Shown: positions 54,136-63,577 of the stretch, piece by piece
Layout: every line of letters begins with the position of its first letter
Numbering within the stretch: the stretch's first letter is position 1
From: an uncultured Myxococcales bacterium
Lineage (GTDB): Bacteria > Myxococcota_A > UBA9042
NCBI GenBank assembly: GCA_903924465.1
Contig: CAIYBN010000129.1
Coordinates: 1-63,698 of the forward strand
Direction of reading: 5' to 3'
Length of the DNA stretch: 63,698 nucleotides
Program-made: the position numbers and the translations under genes
Notes under the pieces: generated by a model
What the model saw: the letters and a program-made list of their open reading frames with translations, nothing else
The model's database searches: none
What the model was told of the DNA's origin: nothing

Positions 54136-56376
54136 ATGAAGTCTCAAGCGACGCTGCCGGGGAGCGTACCGCGTCAAGCGGAAATCCAGGCGCGGATTAA
54201 TCGCGCGCTGCAGGGTTTGCCACCCAGCTACGCGCCGCGGACGCGCCATGTCAACGGCGTGGAGCTGCCGTCCGACGGCGAGCACGCGCACCCGCTCGCG
54301 CCCGCGGGGAGCAAGCCGAACTATGCGAATCAACTGCTGCTTTCCGCGAGTCCGTACTTGCGGCAACACGCGCACAATCCGGTGGACTGGCGTCCTTGGG
54401 GGCAGGACGCGCTGCGGGAGGCGAAAGCGCTGAATCGGCCGGTGTTCCTGTCGATCGGCTATGCCACGTGTCACTGGTGCCACGTGATGGAGCATGAAAG
54501 CTTTGAGGATTTGCAGATTGCCGAGCGGATGAACCGCCTGTACGTGCCGGTCAAGGTCGACCGCGAGGAGCGGCCCGACGTCGACGCGGCCTACATGGCG
54601 GCCGTGCAGGCGATGACCGGGCAGGGCGGCTGGCCGATGAGCGTGTGGCTTTGGCCGATCGAGCTGGCGGACGGCACGCTGGAGGGGCTGCCGTACTTTG
54701 CCGGGACGTATTTTCCGCCACAGGATGGCCACCGCGGCATGCGTCGCGGCTTCTTCAGCATCCTGGCCGACCTCGCGGACATTTGTCACCGCGACCTGCC
54801 GCGCGTGCTGGAGAGCGGTGAGCAGGTGGCCGACGCGATTCGACGGCACTTGGTCGGCGTGGCGCCGGGTCAGCAGTTGCCGGAACTGGCGGCGATCGAT
54901 GCGGTGGTGGCCGAGGTTGCGGCGAGCTACGACCCGATCCACGGCGGCCGCAATTGGGCGCCGAAGTTCCCGTCCTCGATGCCGATTCGCCTGCTTCTGC
55001 GCTATGGCCAGCGCACCGGCGACGCGCAGAGCCGCGAAATGGCGCTGCATACGCTGCGGCGGATGGCGATGGGCGGGATCCGCGACCACGTCGGCGGCGG
55101 CTGGCATCGTTACAGCACGGACAGTCGTTGGTTCGCGCCGCATTTTGAGAAGATGCTCTACGATCAGGGGCTTATCGGCATGGCTTTGGCGGACGCCGTG
55201 CATTTCGCGCCGGAGCCGCTGCTGACCGATGCGCTGGCGGAAACGCTCGACGGGCTGCTGCGAACGCTGCGCAATGCGGATGGCGCTTTTTGCGCGGCCA
55301 CCGACGCGGATTCCGAGGGCGCCGAGGGACGCTATTTCCTCTGGTCCGTGGCTGAACTGCGCGCGACGCTGGGTGCCGACGACGGCGATTGGGCAGCGGA
55401 ACTGTGCGGCGCGACCGTGCGTGGCACTTTTGAAGGCAGCAACATTTTCCAGCTGCAACGTCTGCCGACCGACGCAGAATGGCCGCGGCTCCGGTCGGTG
55501 CGCGATCGGCTGCGCCACAAGCAGGTTGAACGCGAGGCGCCGCTGCGGGACGACAAAGTGCTGACCGCCTGGAACGGCCTGGCCATTTCCGCGCTGGTCC
55601 GCGGGTTTCAAGCGCTTGGCGAATCGCGCTGGCTGGACGCAGCGACGACGGCGATGACCTACCTGCTGGAGCACCTGGTGCGCGACGGGCGGCTGCTGCG
55701 CGCGCGTCTGGGCGCGGACGCGACGATTCCGGCGTTCCTGGACGATCACGCAGCGCTGGTCCAAGCCTTGTTGGACCTGTTCGATGCGACGCAGCACTTC
55801 TCTTGGCTGCGCCAAGCGGTGCATTGGCAGACCGAGCAGGATCGCTTGTTCCTCTCGACGGATGGCCGCGGCTATCTGGCGACCGCGGCGGACGTCGAGA
55901 CGGTGGTGGCGCGGTCACGGCCGGATCACGACGGCGCGGAGCCATGCGGCAATTCGCTGGCGGCCGGGAATCTGGTGCGTCTCGCAGGTCTGACTGGTCA
56001 GGCGCACTGGCGGCGCGCGGCGGAGCAACAGCTGCAGGCGTTTGAACCGCTACTCACGACGCGTCCCGGTTCGCTGACGGAGTTCCTGCTGGCGGTCGAG
56101 GCCCACGCGGGATTGCGGCAGATTGTGCTGGTGGCGCCACGAGGGCAGGGGATTACGGCGCTGGAGCCGTTCCTCGCGGTGCTGCGCGAACGCTGGCTGC
56201 CCAACGCAGTGGTGCTGGCTGTCGATGCTGGTGAAATCGCGGACCTGCTGGATGTGGCGCCGATTCTCGCGGAGCGCGTCGCGGTCGGGGGCTTGGCTAC
56301 AGCTTACGTCTGCCACGACGGCGCGTGTGACTTGCCGACGACGGATGTTGCCGTATTTGCCGGGCAGTTGAGCTAG
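54136..56376 (+). CDS. Thioredoxin-like domain protein YyaL/SPATA20 family
   Basis: 746 residues, the usual length. The N-terminal thioredoxin-like (DUF255) domain has [20 protein letters not shown] with CHWC at 112-115 and [36 protein letters not shown]. It is followed by a six-hairpin, glycosidase-like helical region: [73 protein letters not shown]. Enzymatic role of the family is not established. The first about 55 residues before the domain are an extension. ATG 54136 has a weak ribosome binding site. Its TAG shares CTAG with the convergent metallophosphoesterase. Confidence 0.93.
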   Translation: MKSQATLPGSVPRQAEIQARINRALQGLPPSYAPRTRHVNGVELPSDGEHAHPLAPAGSKPNYANQLLLSASPYLRQHAHNPVDWRPWGQDALREAKALNRPVFLSIGYATCHWCHVMEHESFEDLQIAERMNRLYVPVKVDREERPDVDAAYMAAVQAMTGQGGWPMSVWLWPIELADGTLEGLPYFAGTYFPPQDGHRGMRRGFFSILADLADICHRDLPRVLESGEQVADAIRRHLVGVAPGQQLPELAAIDAVVAEVAASYDPIHGGRNWAPKFPSSMPIRLLLRYGQRTGDAQSREMALHTLRRMAMGGIRDHVGGGWHRYSTDSRWFAPHFEKMLYDQGLIGMALADAVHFAPEPLLTDALAETLDGLLRTLRNADGAFCAATDADSEGAEGRYFLWSVAELRATLGADDGDWAAELCGATVRGTFEGSNIFQLQRLPTDAEWPRLRSVRDRLRHKQVEREAPLRDDKVLTAWNGLAISALVRGFQALGESRWLDAATTAMTYLLEHLVRDGRLLRARLGADATIPAFLDDHAALVQALLDLFDATQHFSWLRQAVHWQTEQDRLFLSTDGRGYLATAADVETVVARSRPDHDGAEPCGNSLAAGNLVRLAGLTGQAHWRRAAEQQLQAFEPLLTTRPGSLTEFLLAVEAHAGLRQIVLVAPRGQGITALEPFLAVLRERWLPNAVVLAVDAGEIADLLDVAPILAERVAVGGLATAYVCHDGACDLPTTDVAVFAGQLS

Positions 56377-57686
56377 CGGCAATCCGGATCGCTGCCGGCG
56401 GCACAGCCGTGGTCGCACGTGCCATCGGCGGAACAAGTCACGGGATTCACCTGGCAACCGGCGTCGCACGCGCAGAGCTCGGTCGTGCCGGGCGTGCGCA
56501 CTTCGCAAATCAGCGGGTCGCGATCGCACGCGCATGCGCCCACGCCGTCGCAGTCGCGGTCGTCGGTGCAGGCGAAATTGCAGCGGCCATCGGCGGTGCA
56601 GTTTTCCTTTTGACAATCCGGATCGACCGGACACGCGCCGTTGCACATGCCGTCGGCGCCACATGCCGGCGTTGGACCGGCTTTGCGCCAGGACGTTTCG
56701 CACAACTCGCGGCCAGAGTCGTCCAGGAATCGCGCGTGCAACGCCGTCGCGGTGGTTTCCAAGTGCACAAAGCCAAAGGAATGAGCGAGGAAGGTGCCGT
56801 TGTCGGTCGGCTTGATGTCGTACAGCCCCGCGCCGCCTGCGCCGGTCACAATCTGGTGCACGCCGCAGCGCGGTTTCATCACTTCCAGCGCGTGGTCGTG
56901 GCCGGAAATCAGCAAGTCCACGCGATGGCACAGCACGCGGTCCAGAAAACCGGCCAGATCGCCGTCCGCATCGCCGTGGCGGCTATCGGACAGCCGCGGA
57001 TGGTGGCCAAAGGCGATGACCCACCGCTCGCGATTCTGCACCAGCACCTTGCGGGCCCACGCCTCCTGCTTGGCATCCGGAACCGACGTGTCCATCGCGA
57101 GAAAGCGAATGCCGTGCTCCACGAACGTGTAATAGCGGGCCGGCATGTGCCACGCCTTCGACGGGCTGACCTTGGTGTACGCCACCGCAAAGGTCGGATC
57201 CGCGGGCGGATAGTAGTCGTGGTTGCCGAGCGTCAGCCAAATCGGGATGCCGAGCGGCGCGTATGGCCCTTCAAAACGCTCTTTCAGCCGCGGATCGCTC
57301 GTGGAACCGATGCCTTGCGGGTAGAAGATGTCGCCGGTGTGGATGGCAAAATCGCACGGGTGCGATTGGCAGTACGTGATCATCGCCGCGGCGACGCGAA
57401 ATTGGCTGGGCTCGCCGGTGCCGGAATCGCCAAACGCCAGAAAGTGCGCGCTGGTCGACGCGTCGGCCGGCAAGTCCGTGGCCCAATCGCCGGCCGGATT
57501 GCCGCGATCCAGACGCTGCGTCGTCCCACACACCGTCGCGCGCATCGGCGGATTTTCGTCCGCCACCGGTCCCGGCTGGCCGGACTTGAGTGGTTCACGC
57601 CGGCAAGCGGCGATCCAGACGATGGCCGCCAACAGCAACAGGCGATGCAGAGGATGCGGATTGTTGGACGTACGCATCCTGTCCAT
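56373..57686 (-). CDS. Metallophosphoesterase lipoprotein with Cys-rich tail
   Basis: 437 residues. The signal ends [16 protein letters not shown] (lipobox IAAC). The calcineurin-like phosphatase has all metal-site blocks: [10 protein letters not shown] (about 85), [22 protein letters not shown] (about 153), [12 protein letters not shown] and [12 protein letters not shown]. It resembles the purple-acid-phosphatase group. From about residue 340 the tail has Cys-rich repeats of form [53 protein letters not shown]. Expected to hydrolyse phosphate esters outside the cytoplasm; the tail may anchor or dock it. ATG 57686 has GGAG upstream. Confidence 0.9.
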   Translation of the reverse strand: MDRMRTSNNPHPLHRLLLLAAIVWIAACRREPLKSGQPGPVADENPPMRATVCGTTQRLDRGNPAGDWATDLPADASTSAHFLAFGDSGTGEPSQFRVAAAMITYCQSHPCDFAIHTGDIFYPQGIGSTSDPRLKERFEGPYAPLGIPIWLTLGNHDYYPPADPTFAVAYTKVSPSKAWHMPARYYTFVEHGIRFLAMDTSVPDAKQEAWARKVLVQNRERWVIAFGHHPRLSDSRHGDADGDLAGFLDRVLCHRVDLLISGHDHALEVMKPRCGVHQIVTGAGGAGLYDIKPTDNGTFLAHSFGFVHLETTATALHARFLDDSGRELCETSWRKAGPTPACGADGMCNGACPVDPDCQKENCTADGRCNFACTDDRDCDGVGACACDRDPLICEVRTPGTTELCACDAGCQVNPVTCSADGTCDHGCAAGSDPDCR

Positions 57687-57737
57687 GCGGAAGCTCCGGG
57701 CGGCGCGCAGTTCAAGGACGCAGGGGCAGGAGTAGCC

Positions 57738-57995
57738 TTACGCTTTCTCCATCGCCGCGCGATCCTTCTCGCTCAGTTGGCCGGTCCGCGCCTGAGAATG
57801 CAGCTGATCCGCCTTCTCCTGCATGCTCGCCAACTTGCGATAAAGCTGCGAGAAGTGCGGGTTCTCAATGAACTTCATCAAGTGGTTCCGGCCGCGGAAT
57901 TCCTGCGTCGTCGCCGTGTCGATGATCTCTTTGAGAATGCGGATCTCGTTGCGGGTGAACGAGTTCGATACGCGGATGATGGTCTGCTTGGTCAT
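57738..57995 (-). CDS. Small alpha-helical protein of unknown function
   Basis: 85 residues from ATG 57995 with AGGAA upstream. Composition is strongly helical and charged: SNSFTRNEIRILKEIIDTAT, NHLMKFIENPHFSQLYRKL, ASMQEKADQLHSQARTG. No Cys, signal or membrane segment. I do not recognise the family. It precedes the metallophosphoesterase gene on the same strand by 51 nt and faces threonine aldolase across a 228-nt gap. Confidence 0.68.
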   Translation of the reverse strand: MTKQTIIRVSNSFTRNEIRILKEIIDTATTQEFRGRNHLMKFIENPHFSQLYRKLASMQEKADQLHSQARTGQLSEKDRAAMEKA

Positions 57996-58223
57996 CGTCG
58001 GTTCCTGGCCAGAGCGCGCGGGGGTTGGGACAGCGCACGCGCAGTGTGCCCAAGATCGCGGCTGCTGCCAAGCGGGCGGCGGCGGTTGTTGGCGAAGCGC
58101 GGAAAAAAATTCGCAAGAACGCTGTGAGCAAGGGGAATTTGTGTCGGTTCCGCGGCGCCCTTGCGCTCTGCCGACCGCTCGTTATCCTCACCCGGCGGCA
58201 CGCGAGCCGCTTGGGAACCCGCG

Positions 58224-59276
58224 ATGTCCGTCATTGACCTCCGCAGCGACACCGTTACCCGTCCCACCGTCGGCATGCGCGCCGCCATGGCCGAAGCAAC
58301 CGTCGGTGACGACGTCTTTGGCGACGATCCGACCGTTCATGCCCTCGAAGCGCGGGTCGCCGGGATTTTGGGCAAGGAAGCTGGCATTTTCGTACCGTCC
58401 GGTGTCATGGCCAACCAAATCGCGGTCCGCCTGCACGCGCGCCCAGGCGAAGAAGCGCTGGTCCACGCCGGCTGTCACATCTACAACTATGAAGGCGGTG
58501 CCGCAGCGGCGCTTTCTGGCGTGACCTTGCGGCCGCTGAACTCCGCGGATGGCTCGTTGAATCCAGCCGAGGTCCTGGCCAATGTGCACGGCTCGGCCGA
58601 TCCGCACCTGGCCGTCACGCGCTTGATTGCCTTCGAGAACACCCACAATGCGTGCGGTGGCACGGTCGTTCCGCAAGCGAACATTCTCGCGGTCGCGGCG
58701 GTCGCGCGCGCCCACAGCTTGGCACTGCACCTGGATGGTGCCCGGCTGATGAATGCGTCGGTGGCGAGCGGCGTCACGCCTGCGGATCTTGCCGCGCCGT
58801 TTGATACGATCTCGCTGTGCCTGTCCAAAGGTCTCGGTGCGCCGGTCGGGAGCGTGCTGGTGGGCTCCAAGGAAGCGATGGCCCGGGCGCGTCGCGTGCG
58901 CAAGCTGTTTGGTGGCGGCATGCGGCAGGCGGGGATTCTGGCCGCCGCTGGCCTGTACGCGCTGGACCACCACGTGGTCCGTCTGTACGAAGATCATCGC
59001 CGCGCGTGGCGTCTCGCTGGCGCGATTGCCGCGATTCCGGGCCTGATCTGCAACCTCGACGCGGTGCAAACGAATCTGGTTTTCTTCGATATCGCCCCGG
59101 ATCACCCGCGCATGGCGGTGCCGATGGAGGCGCGCGTGAAGCTCATCGAGGAGCTGCGCGAGCGCGGCGTGCTGCTGGCAGGTGGGCCGTATCGGTTGCG
59201 CGCAGTGACGCACTTGGACGTGGATGACGCAGGGGTCGACCGCGCGATTGAAGTGCTGCGCGCGTTGATGGCGTGA
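58224..59276 (+). CDS. ltaE: Low-specificity L-threonine aldolase
   Basis: 350 residues, PLP fold type I. The N-terminal [17 protein letters not shown] is the family signature, [12 protein letters not shown] follows, the PLP ring-stacking histidine is in [13 protein letters not shown], the PLP Asp in [14 protein letters not shown], and the PLP lysine in [16 protein letters not shown] near residue 202. Cleaves threonine or allo-threonine to glycine and acetaldehyde; cytoplasmic. ATG 58224 has GGGAAC upstream; a longer start at 58161 would add 21 unconserved residues. Ends 6 nt from the convergent STAND-like ATPase gene. Confidence 0.94.
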   Translation: MSVIDLRSDTVTRPTVGMRAAMAEATVGDDVFGDDPTVHALEARVAGILGKEAGIFVPSGVMANQIAVRLHARPGEEALVHAGCHIYNYEGGAAAALSGVTLRPLNSADGSLNPAEVLANVHGSADPHLAVTRLIAFENTHNACGGTVVPQANILAVAAVARAHSLALHLDGARLMNASVASGVTPADLAAPFDTISLCLSKGLGAPVGSVLVGSKEAMARARRVRKLFGGGMRQAGILAAAGLYALDHHVVRLYEDHRRAWRLAGAIAAIPGLICNLDAVQTNLVFFDIAPDHPRMAVPMEARVKLIEELRERGVLLAGGPYRLRAVTHLDVDDAGVDRAIEVLRALMA

Positions 59277-59282
59277 CGCCCG

Positions 59283-60686
59283 TCACAGACTCGCGGTGCG
59301 GTGTTTGCCGCCATTTCGCTCCGCAATCCACAGCATGGAGGCCACTTCCGCGAGGCCTCGACGCAACTGGCGACGGTAGGTGCCATACGGCAAATCCAGT
59401 TGTCCCGCGGCGACTTCTTGCTTCTCCACGCCCTGCAAATAGGTGACCGCCAGCGCCCGATGCAGATGCACGGTTCGCGGGCTCCCGGCAAGGGACTCGA
59501 TGGCAGACCGCATCGAATCCTGCAGGACGGCGACCGGCGGAGTTCCGCGGGCTTGGCATGCGTCACGAACAAAGCGGCGCTCGAGCAAGGGACTGCAAGC
59601 AAGCCGGCTTGGACTGTGGTAGTCGCGCAAGGCCAACCGTACGCAGCGTTCAAATTCGGCACGACCATGTTCGGCGTCCATCGGCGCGTCACGTTCCGCA
59701 ACCCTGCAATCGTCGCGTTCGGCGAGCGACCGTGACACCTGCAGGTAGCCCGCTGGGTCTTGCCAGCGCAAGCCCGCAGCGAGTGCGATTCGCGTGGCTT
59801 CGTGCGGAAACAGGCCGGCAGGACCGACTTCTGCCCAGGACTGGCGCGCCAGCCACTCGAACATTCCGTCAGCGTCCGCGCCCATCACGGCTGACAGCAA
59901 CTCGTGCGTTGTATTGTGTGCGAGTACACACACGGTCAGCGCGCGTCGCTGCACGCTTCCTGCGGCCTCGTCGAGGAGCATCTCTGTGACGGAACGGTAG
60001 ATGCTGGCAAGCGTCGCATCGTCCAGCGCTTCGGGACCGCGGCGCACCAGAGCGTCCACGAGCATCGCCATCGTCAATGGGTGCCCAGCCGTGAGATCGG
60101 CAACTCGCCCGCTCAGCGAGCGATCGATTCGGCGCCGAGTGAGATACTCCCCCACGTCCGACGGAGACAGTCCGTCGAGTCGCATCTCGGAGATGACGCC
60201 GTGCCAGCCGCCGTGCCGGTGCCATTCCAACTTCGGGCGATGCCGACAGATCAGGATGACCAGGCACGTACTTGGCAGCGAAGGCAGCCAGTCGGTGCGC
60301 AGCCAATTCTCATACGGGCTCAGCAGTTGGCAATCGTCGACCGCGATGAACCAACGACCGCCCGCGCCGCTCATCCGCATTGGCAAGTCGGAAAAGCCAC
60401 TTTGCGCTGCGGCCTCGGCCAGCGCCTGTTCGATGCTCGCGACCGTCGGATGAATGTCACGCGCCCGAATTTCCAGACCCGTGACACCGGCAACGGCCGC
60501 GCGCGCCTGAAAATCCCGTAGCAGGGTCGTCTTGCCCATACCGCCGGCCCCTGACACGTGCAGGACGGCAAAAGGCCACGATTTGGCCTGAAGTGCTGCT
60601 GCCAGCATCTCGCGCTCGCGCGCGCGGCCCACGAAATGCTCGTCGCGGGTCGCGGTCAAGATATGGCGATGGCTGTGGAAACTCAT
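59283..60686 (-). CDS. STAND-like ATPase with C-terminal helix-turn-helix-like region
   Basis: 467 residues from ATG 60686. EHFVGRAREREML (17-29) and Walker A VSGAGGMGKTTLL (46-53) begin a STAND/AAA-type ATPase; Walker B is RWFIAVDDCQLL near 127, followed by a winged-helix-like GHPLTMAMLVDAL. A conserved C-terminal block VRLALRDYHSPSRLACSPLL, LHRALAVTYLQ and then QLDLPYGTYRRQLRRGLAEV resembles the last helix-turn-helix of a known but uncharacterised group of bacterial ATP-binding proteins. Such proteins are usually nucleotide-gated switches; the C-terminus may bind DNA. It is divergent from the chemosensory operon (369-nt gap), so a regulatory role there is a fair hypothesis. Confidence 0.85.
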   Translation of the reverse strand: MSFHSHRHILTATRDEHFVGRAREREMLAAALQAKSWPFAVLHVSGAGGMGKTTLLRDFQARAAVAGVTGLEIRARDIHPTVASIEQALAEAAAQSGFSDLPMRMSGAGGRWFIAVDDCQLLSPYENWLRTDWLPSLPSTCLVILICRHRPKLEWHRHGGWHGVISEMRLDGLSPSDVGEYLTRRRIDRSLSGRVADLTAGHPLTMAMLVDALVRRGPEALDDATLASIYRSVTEMLLDEAAGSVQRRALTVCVLAHNTTHELLSAVMGADADGMFEWLARQSWAEVGPAGLFPHEATRIALAAGLRWQDPAGYLQVSRSLAERDDCRVAERDAPMDAEHGRAEFERCVRLALRDYHSPSRLACSPLLERRFVRDACQARGTPPVAVLQDSMRSAIESLAGSPRTVHLHRALAVTYLQGVEKQEVAAGQLDLPYGTYRRQLRRGLAEVASMLWIAERNGGKHRTASL

Positions 60687-60946
60687 GGTTTCACGCTGCT
60701 CATTGAATCGAAGTTGTTGAACCACTTGTCTGTGCCTGACACGTTCTGAATGGGCGGCATGCCGCTTGTCCAGAGTCGTCAGACTTCTGCCCGCGCCCGG
60801 AGTCTGCCCCAGTTCAGTCGCCACGCCAAGACCTCGGCTGAGTGCTGAGGGCGGAGATAGGAGTGATTGGGATGCATGTCACACTATCGATCGAGAAGTG
60901 GGCAAAAAGTGAACAGCAATCGCCGAAATGTGGACAGCGAAATCCC
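60687..60946. other. Regulatory gap upstream of the chemosensory operon
   Basis: Part of the 369-nt gap between the divergent STAND-like ATPase and cheW genes. It contains two similar motifs, AAAGTGAACAGC (60905-60916) and AAATGTGGACAGC (60926-60938), about 20 nt apart just before the operon promoter. These could be binding sites for a regulator, for example the adjacent ATPase. No gene or repeat unit was seen. Confidence 0.35.
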
Positions 60947-60974
60947 TTGACCACGCCTCACGCTCCGATAGAGT
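60947..60974 (+). promoter_or_regulatory. Candidate promoter TTGACC-N16-TAGAGT of the chemosensory operon
   Basis: TTGACC at 60947-60952, 16-nt spacer, TAGAGT at 60969-60974, leaving a leader of about 75 nt before the cheW ATG at 61056. Confidence 0.5.
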
Positions 60975-61055
60975 CGCCATAACAGGGATCGAAGTCACCC
61001 CGCTAGCAGGATGCATGGGCTGGCTTTCGGCATGGCATGAGAGAAGGGAGGCACG

Positions 61056-61457
61056 ATGGGCATCCGACGATTCCTGCACTTCGCTACTGCCGCTGGCGAC
61101 CGGCTGGCGGCGATCGAGGACGTCGACGTGGTCCTGCCGATGATGCGATTGGACCGTGTGCGGGGTGAAGGCGGCGACCGATGCCTCGGCTTGATGGACC
61201 TTCGTGGCGAACTCGTGCCGGTATTTGACTTTGTGCCACACGCCGGAGACGCGGAGCCTTCGCCGGACTTGCTGCTGGTGGTGCTCCGCGCGGTGGCTTC
61301 GCGGGTGGCGGTCGTCGCGGTCGATGTGCACGGTGCCGTCGCCATTCCGGATGGCCAATGCCTCGACTGGGCTGTGCCGGGCAGCTTGCCGATCCGCAGC
61401 GCGAACCTGGACGGCCACATTTTGCGCATCGTGCAACCTCAGGCGGTGCTCGCATGA
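61056..61457 (+). CDS. cheW: CheW-like chemotaxis coupling protein 1
   Basis: 133 residues from ATG 61056 with AAGGGAGG upstream, shorter than a typical CheW. Recognisable pattern: FLHFATAAGDRLAAIEDVDVV (first barrel), LGLMDLRGELVPVFDF (the conserved G-x-x-x-x-R-G-x-x-x-P-V block), LLVVLRAVASRVAVVAVDV and a final barrel ending DGHILRIVQP. CheW links chemoreceptors to the kinase CheA, in the cytoplasm. First cistron of the operon; its TGA overlaps the cheR ATG (ATGA), so translation is coupled. Confidence 0.83.
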   Translation: MGIRRFLHFATAAGDRLAAIEDVDVVLPMMRLDRVRGEGGDRCLGLMDLRGELVPVFDFVPHAGDAEPSPDLLLVVLRAVASRVAVVAVDVHGAVAIPDGQCLDWAVPGSLPIRSANLDGHILRIVQPQAVLA

Positions 61458-62809
61458 TTTCAGGCGTCGCTGGCCAGTGGGAGGAAGCCGCCGTGCGGGA
61501 GTATCTCCACGACTGCTACGGGCTTGACGCAACCCACTTGCGGACGTCGTGGCTCAAGCCGCTGCTGGCTGCGCTCTCGCGGTCGGGCGCGGCGGAGGAA
61601 GATGTCGAAAGCGCCATCGTCTCGGCGGCCACGGTCCATGAGTCCATGTTCCTCCGTCATGCCGAGCATTTCGAGTGGCTTGCCCAAACGTGGCTCCCTG
61701 AGTTGGTTGACCGGCGTCGCACAGGCTTTGGCGGCCAGACGATTCGCGTTCTCAGCGCCGCGTGCGCGTGCGGGGAGGAACCCTACAGCCTCGCCGCTGT
61801 GCTACTGCCACTTCTGCCGCTTGGTTGGCAGCTGGAGATCGAAGCGGTCGATGCGTGTGACGCCAGTCTGGTCGCAGCCGAGAAAGGACAGTACTCGCGC
61901 TGGGCCCTCCGCGGCGTTCCGGTCGAGGCGCAGCGGGATTGGCTGCTGGTTGATGGCAACCGCGTAACGGTCGCGGATGGCGTCCGCAAGCCCGTTCGAT
62001 TCCGGCGCCACAACCTGCTGGCGCCGCTGCCGTCGGAGTGGACGTTCGATCTCATCGTGTGCCGAAACATGCTGATCTACTTTCACCCGGACGCCGTTCG
62101 TCGGACATTTGGGCACCTGTTTGCGGCGCTGCGGCCTCATGGCGTGCTGCTGCCGGGCCCCAGTGATCCGCGACCGCCGCAGGATCTGCACTTGGAATCC
62201 GGCTGGACCGCAGGGGTCGCCTGGTATCGGCGTGAAAGCGGTCGATTCCGGGTCGCCGAGGTGGCGCGCCCGTCTGCGGTGGTTCCGGTGGCGAGTGCGA
62301 TGGCACGTGCTTCGGTCGCGCGCACGCAAACGCCAGCCACGCGTCCGCGCTCGCGTGGTCTCCCTCCGAGTGTGAGGCACCTGCCGGCGTCCGAGTCAGC
62401 AATCCACCGTTCCGCTTCAGGAGGCGACCCGCAGTACGACCTCGCGTGCGAACTGGCGCGGCAGGGCGAGTCGGCGTTGGCCTTGCAAGTGCTCCAACAG
62501 CTTCTGTGCTACGCGCCGTTGCACGTGCCGGCCCTGCTGCTGTCCGCGATGATTGCCGGCGAAGCTGGGCAGCGCGATCTCGCCGTCGAACAGGCACGCA
62601 AGGCGGCCTACCTGCAGCCGGAGTCTCCCTATCCAGTCTTTCTACTCGGCGACGCCCTGCACCGGCAAGGCCAAGAATTGCAGGCAAGAAGTCGGTACCA
62701 ATGGGCGCGGGAGCTTCTTGCCGACTGGGCCGACGACCATGCGCTGCCCTATTCCGACCAACTGACCAAGCGTCAACTGAAGGAGCTGTTGGATGCGCGT
62801 CCCACGTGA
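61454..62809 (+). CDS. cheR: CheR-type chemoreceptor methyltransferase with TPR domain
   Basis: 451 residues. The N-terminal helical domain is about 1-75. The SAM-binding domain includes VLSAACACGEEPYSLAAVLL (equivalent of the S-A-x-C-S-x-G-E-E-P-Y-S motif), VDACDASLVAAEKGQYSRWAL, VRFRRHNLLAPLP and IVCRNMLIYFHPDAV. A linker rich in Pro/Arg/Ser (about 280-330) leads to TPR-like repeats at 335-440 (LACELARQGESALALQVLQQ, EAGQRDLAVEQARKAAYLQP, YPVFLLGDALHRQGQELQAR). It methylates glutamates of chemoreceptors in the cytoplasm. The TPR extension is common in alternative chemosensory systems. Overlaps cheW-1 by 4 nt and cheW-2 by 17 nt. Confidence 0.92.
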   Translation: MISGVAGQWEEAAVREYLHDCYGLDATHLRTSWLKPLLAALSRSGAAEEDVESAIVSAATVHESMFLRHAEHFEWLAQTWLPELVDRRRTGFGGQTIRVLSAACACGEEPYSLAAVLLPLLPLGWQLEIEAVDACDASLVAAEKGQYSRWALRGVPVEAQRDWLLVDGNRVTVADGVRKPVRFRRHNLLAPLPSEWTFDLIVCRNMLIYFHPDAVRRTFGHLFAALRPHGVLLPGPSDPRPPQDLHLESGWTAGVAWYRRESGRFRVAEVARPSAVVPVASAMARASVARTQTPATRPRSRGLPPSVRHLPASESAIHRSASGGDPQYDLACELARQGESALALQVLQQLLCYAPLHVPALLLSAMIAGEAGQRDLAVEQARKAAYLQPESPYPVFLLGDALHRQGQELQARSRYQWARELLADWADDHALPYSDQLTKRQLKELLDARPT

Positions 62810-63368
62810 ACCGGCGCCGCCCGGCGACCAACGAGCGACGCGGCGGCTGGCCATGCGGTCCATCGCGACGCCGGTCCAAGAATCGGCGTCAGAGCTGCTG
62901 GCACGGCGAGCCGAAAGGTATCGCCGCCAGAGTACTGCAGTTGCGGGCGACAATGCTGAGTTTGTTGTCTTTCTTCGAGGTGGCATGCGATACGCATTGG
63001 AAATTCGGCAGCTGCTCGAGATCCGTGCGCTCGGGCGATTCGCCACGGTCCCCGGAGTATCGCAGGTCATCAAAGGCATTATCCAGGTGCGCGGCCACGT
63101 CGTGGCCATCCATGATCTGGCATCTTTCGCCCACGACGCAGCGCTGGACACGCAATCGTTTGCCGTCGTCGGCGCGGGCGACGCAGCGATGGTCGCGCTG
63201 CTGGCGGATGAGGTGGAAGGGGTCGCTACCTACGCCTCGGACCGAATCCATCGTCCGCCTGTCAACCTCGGCTGGCCCGAAGACTGCTTCACAGGTGTGA
63301 CGCATGACGGCGCGCTGGTTCTCAACCTCGGCGGGCTCATTTTGCAGCCTGCTTTCTTTTTGGCCTGA
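62793..63368 (+). CDS. cheW: CheW-like chemotaxis coupling protein 2
   Basis: 191 residues from ATG 62793 (AAGGAG inside the cheR end). The CheW fold begins after an N-terminal extension of about 50 residues: FVVFLRGGMRYALEIRQLLEI, then VPGVSQVIKGIIQVRGHVVAIHDLASF (the G-x-I-x-x-R-G-x-x-x-x-I-x-D-L block), AMVALLADEVEGVATY, and LVLNLGGLILQPAFFL. Couples receptor and kinase. It precedes the interrupted globin-coupled sensor gene by 26 nt, so the missing receptor was presumably its partner. Confidence 0.9.
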   Translation: MRVPREPAPPGDQRATRRLAMRSIATPVQESASELLARRAERYRRQSTAVAGDNAEFVVFLRGGMRYALEIRQLLEIRALGRFATVPGVSQVIKGIIQVRGHVVAIHDLASFAHDAALDTQSFAVVGAGDAAMVALLADEVEGVATYASDRIHRPPVNLGWPEDCFTGVTHDGALVLNLGGLILQPAFFLA

Positions 63369-63394
63369 ACTCACCTTTTGCAACAGGAGCTCGC

Positions 63395-63577
63395 ATGAGT
63401 CGCTACGACATTGACCGCCGCAAAGCGTACCTCACCATTGATGCCGCTGACGTCGCTAACATGCAGGATATGAAGGCGATGGCGGGCGCGCACCTGGACG
63501 AGGTCGTCGGCGTGTTCTACGCGCACCTCCTCGCTCACAACGAGACCAAGAATCATCTGACCTGCCTTACCGGATAG
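63395..63577 (+). pseudogene. Globin-coupled sensor gene, interrupted after about 55 codons
   Basis: ATG 63395 has AGGAG upstream. The encoded MSRYDIDRRKAYLTIDAADV...MQDMKAMAGAHLDEVVGVFYAHLLAHN is the N-terminal end of the globin domain of globin-coupled sensors (HemAT-like), with the K-A-Y-L start and the FYAHLL helix. The family match ends at NHL (codon 55, at 63557-63559), and TCLTG plus stop come from the IS terminus at 63560/63561. A chemoreceptor signalling domain would be expected downstream and must lie beyond the window or be lost. The fourth cistron of a chemosensory operon; its disruption should inactivate oxygen sensing by this pathway. Confidence 0.82.
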
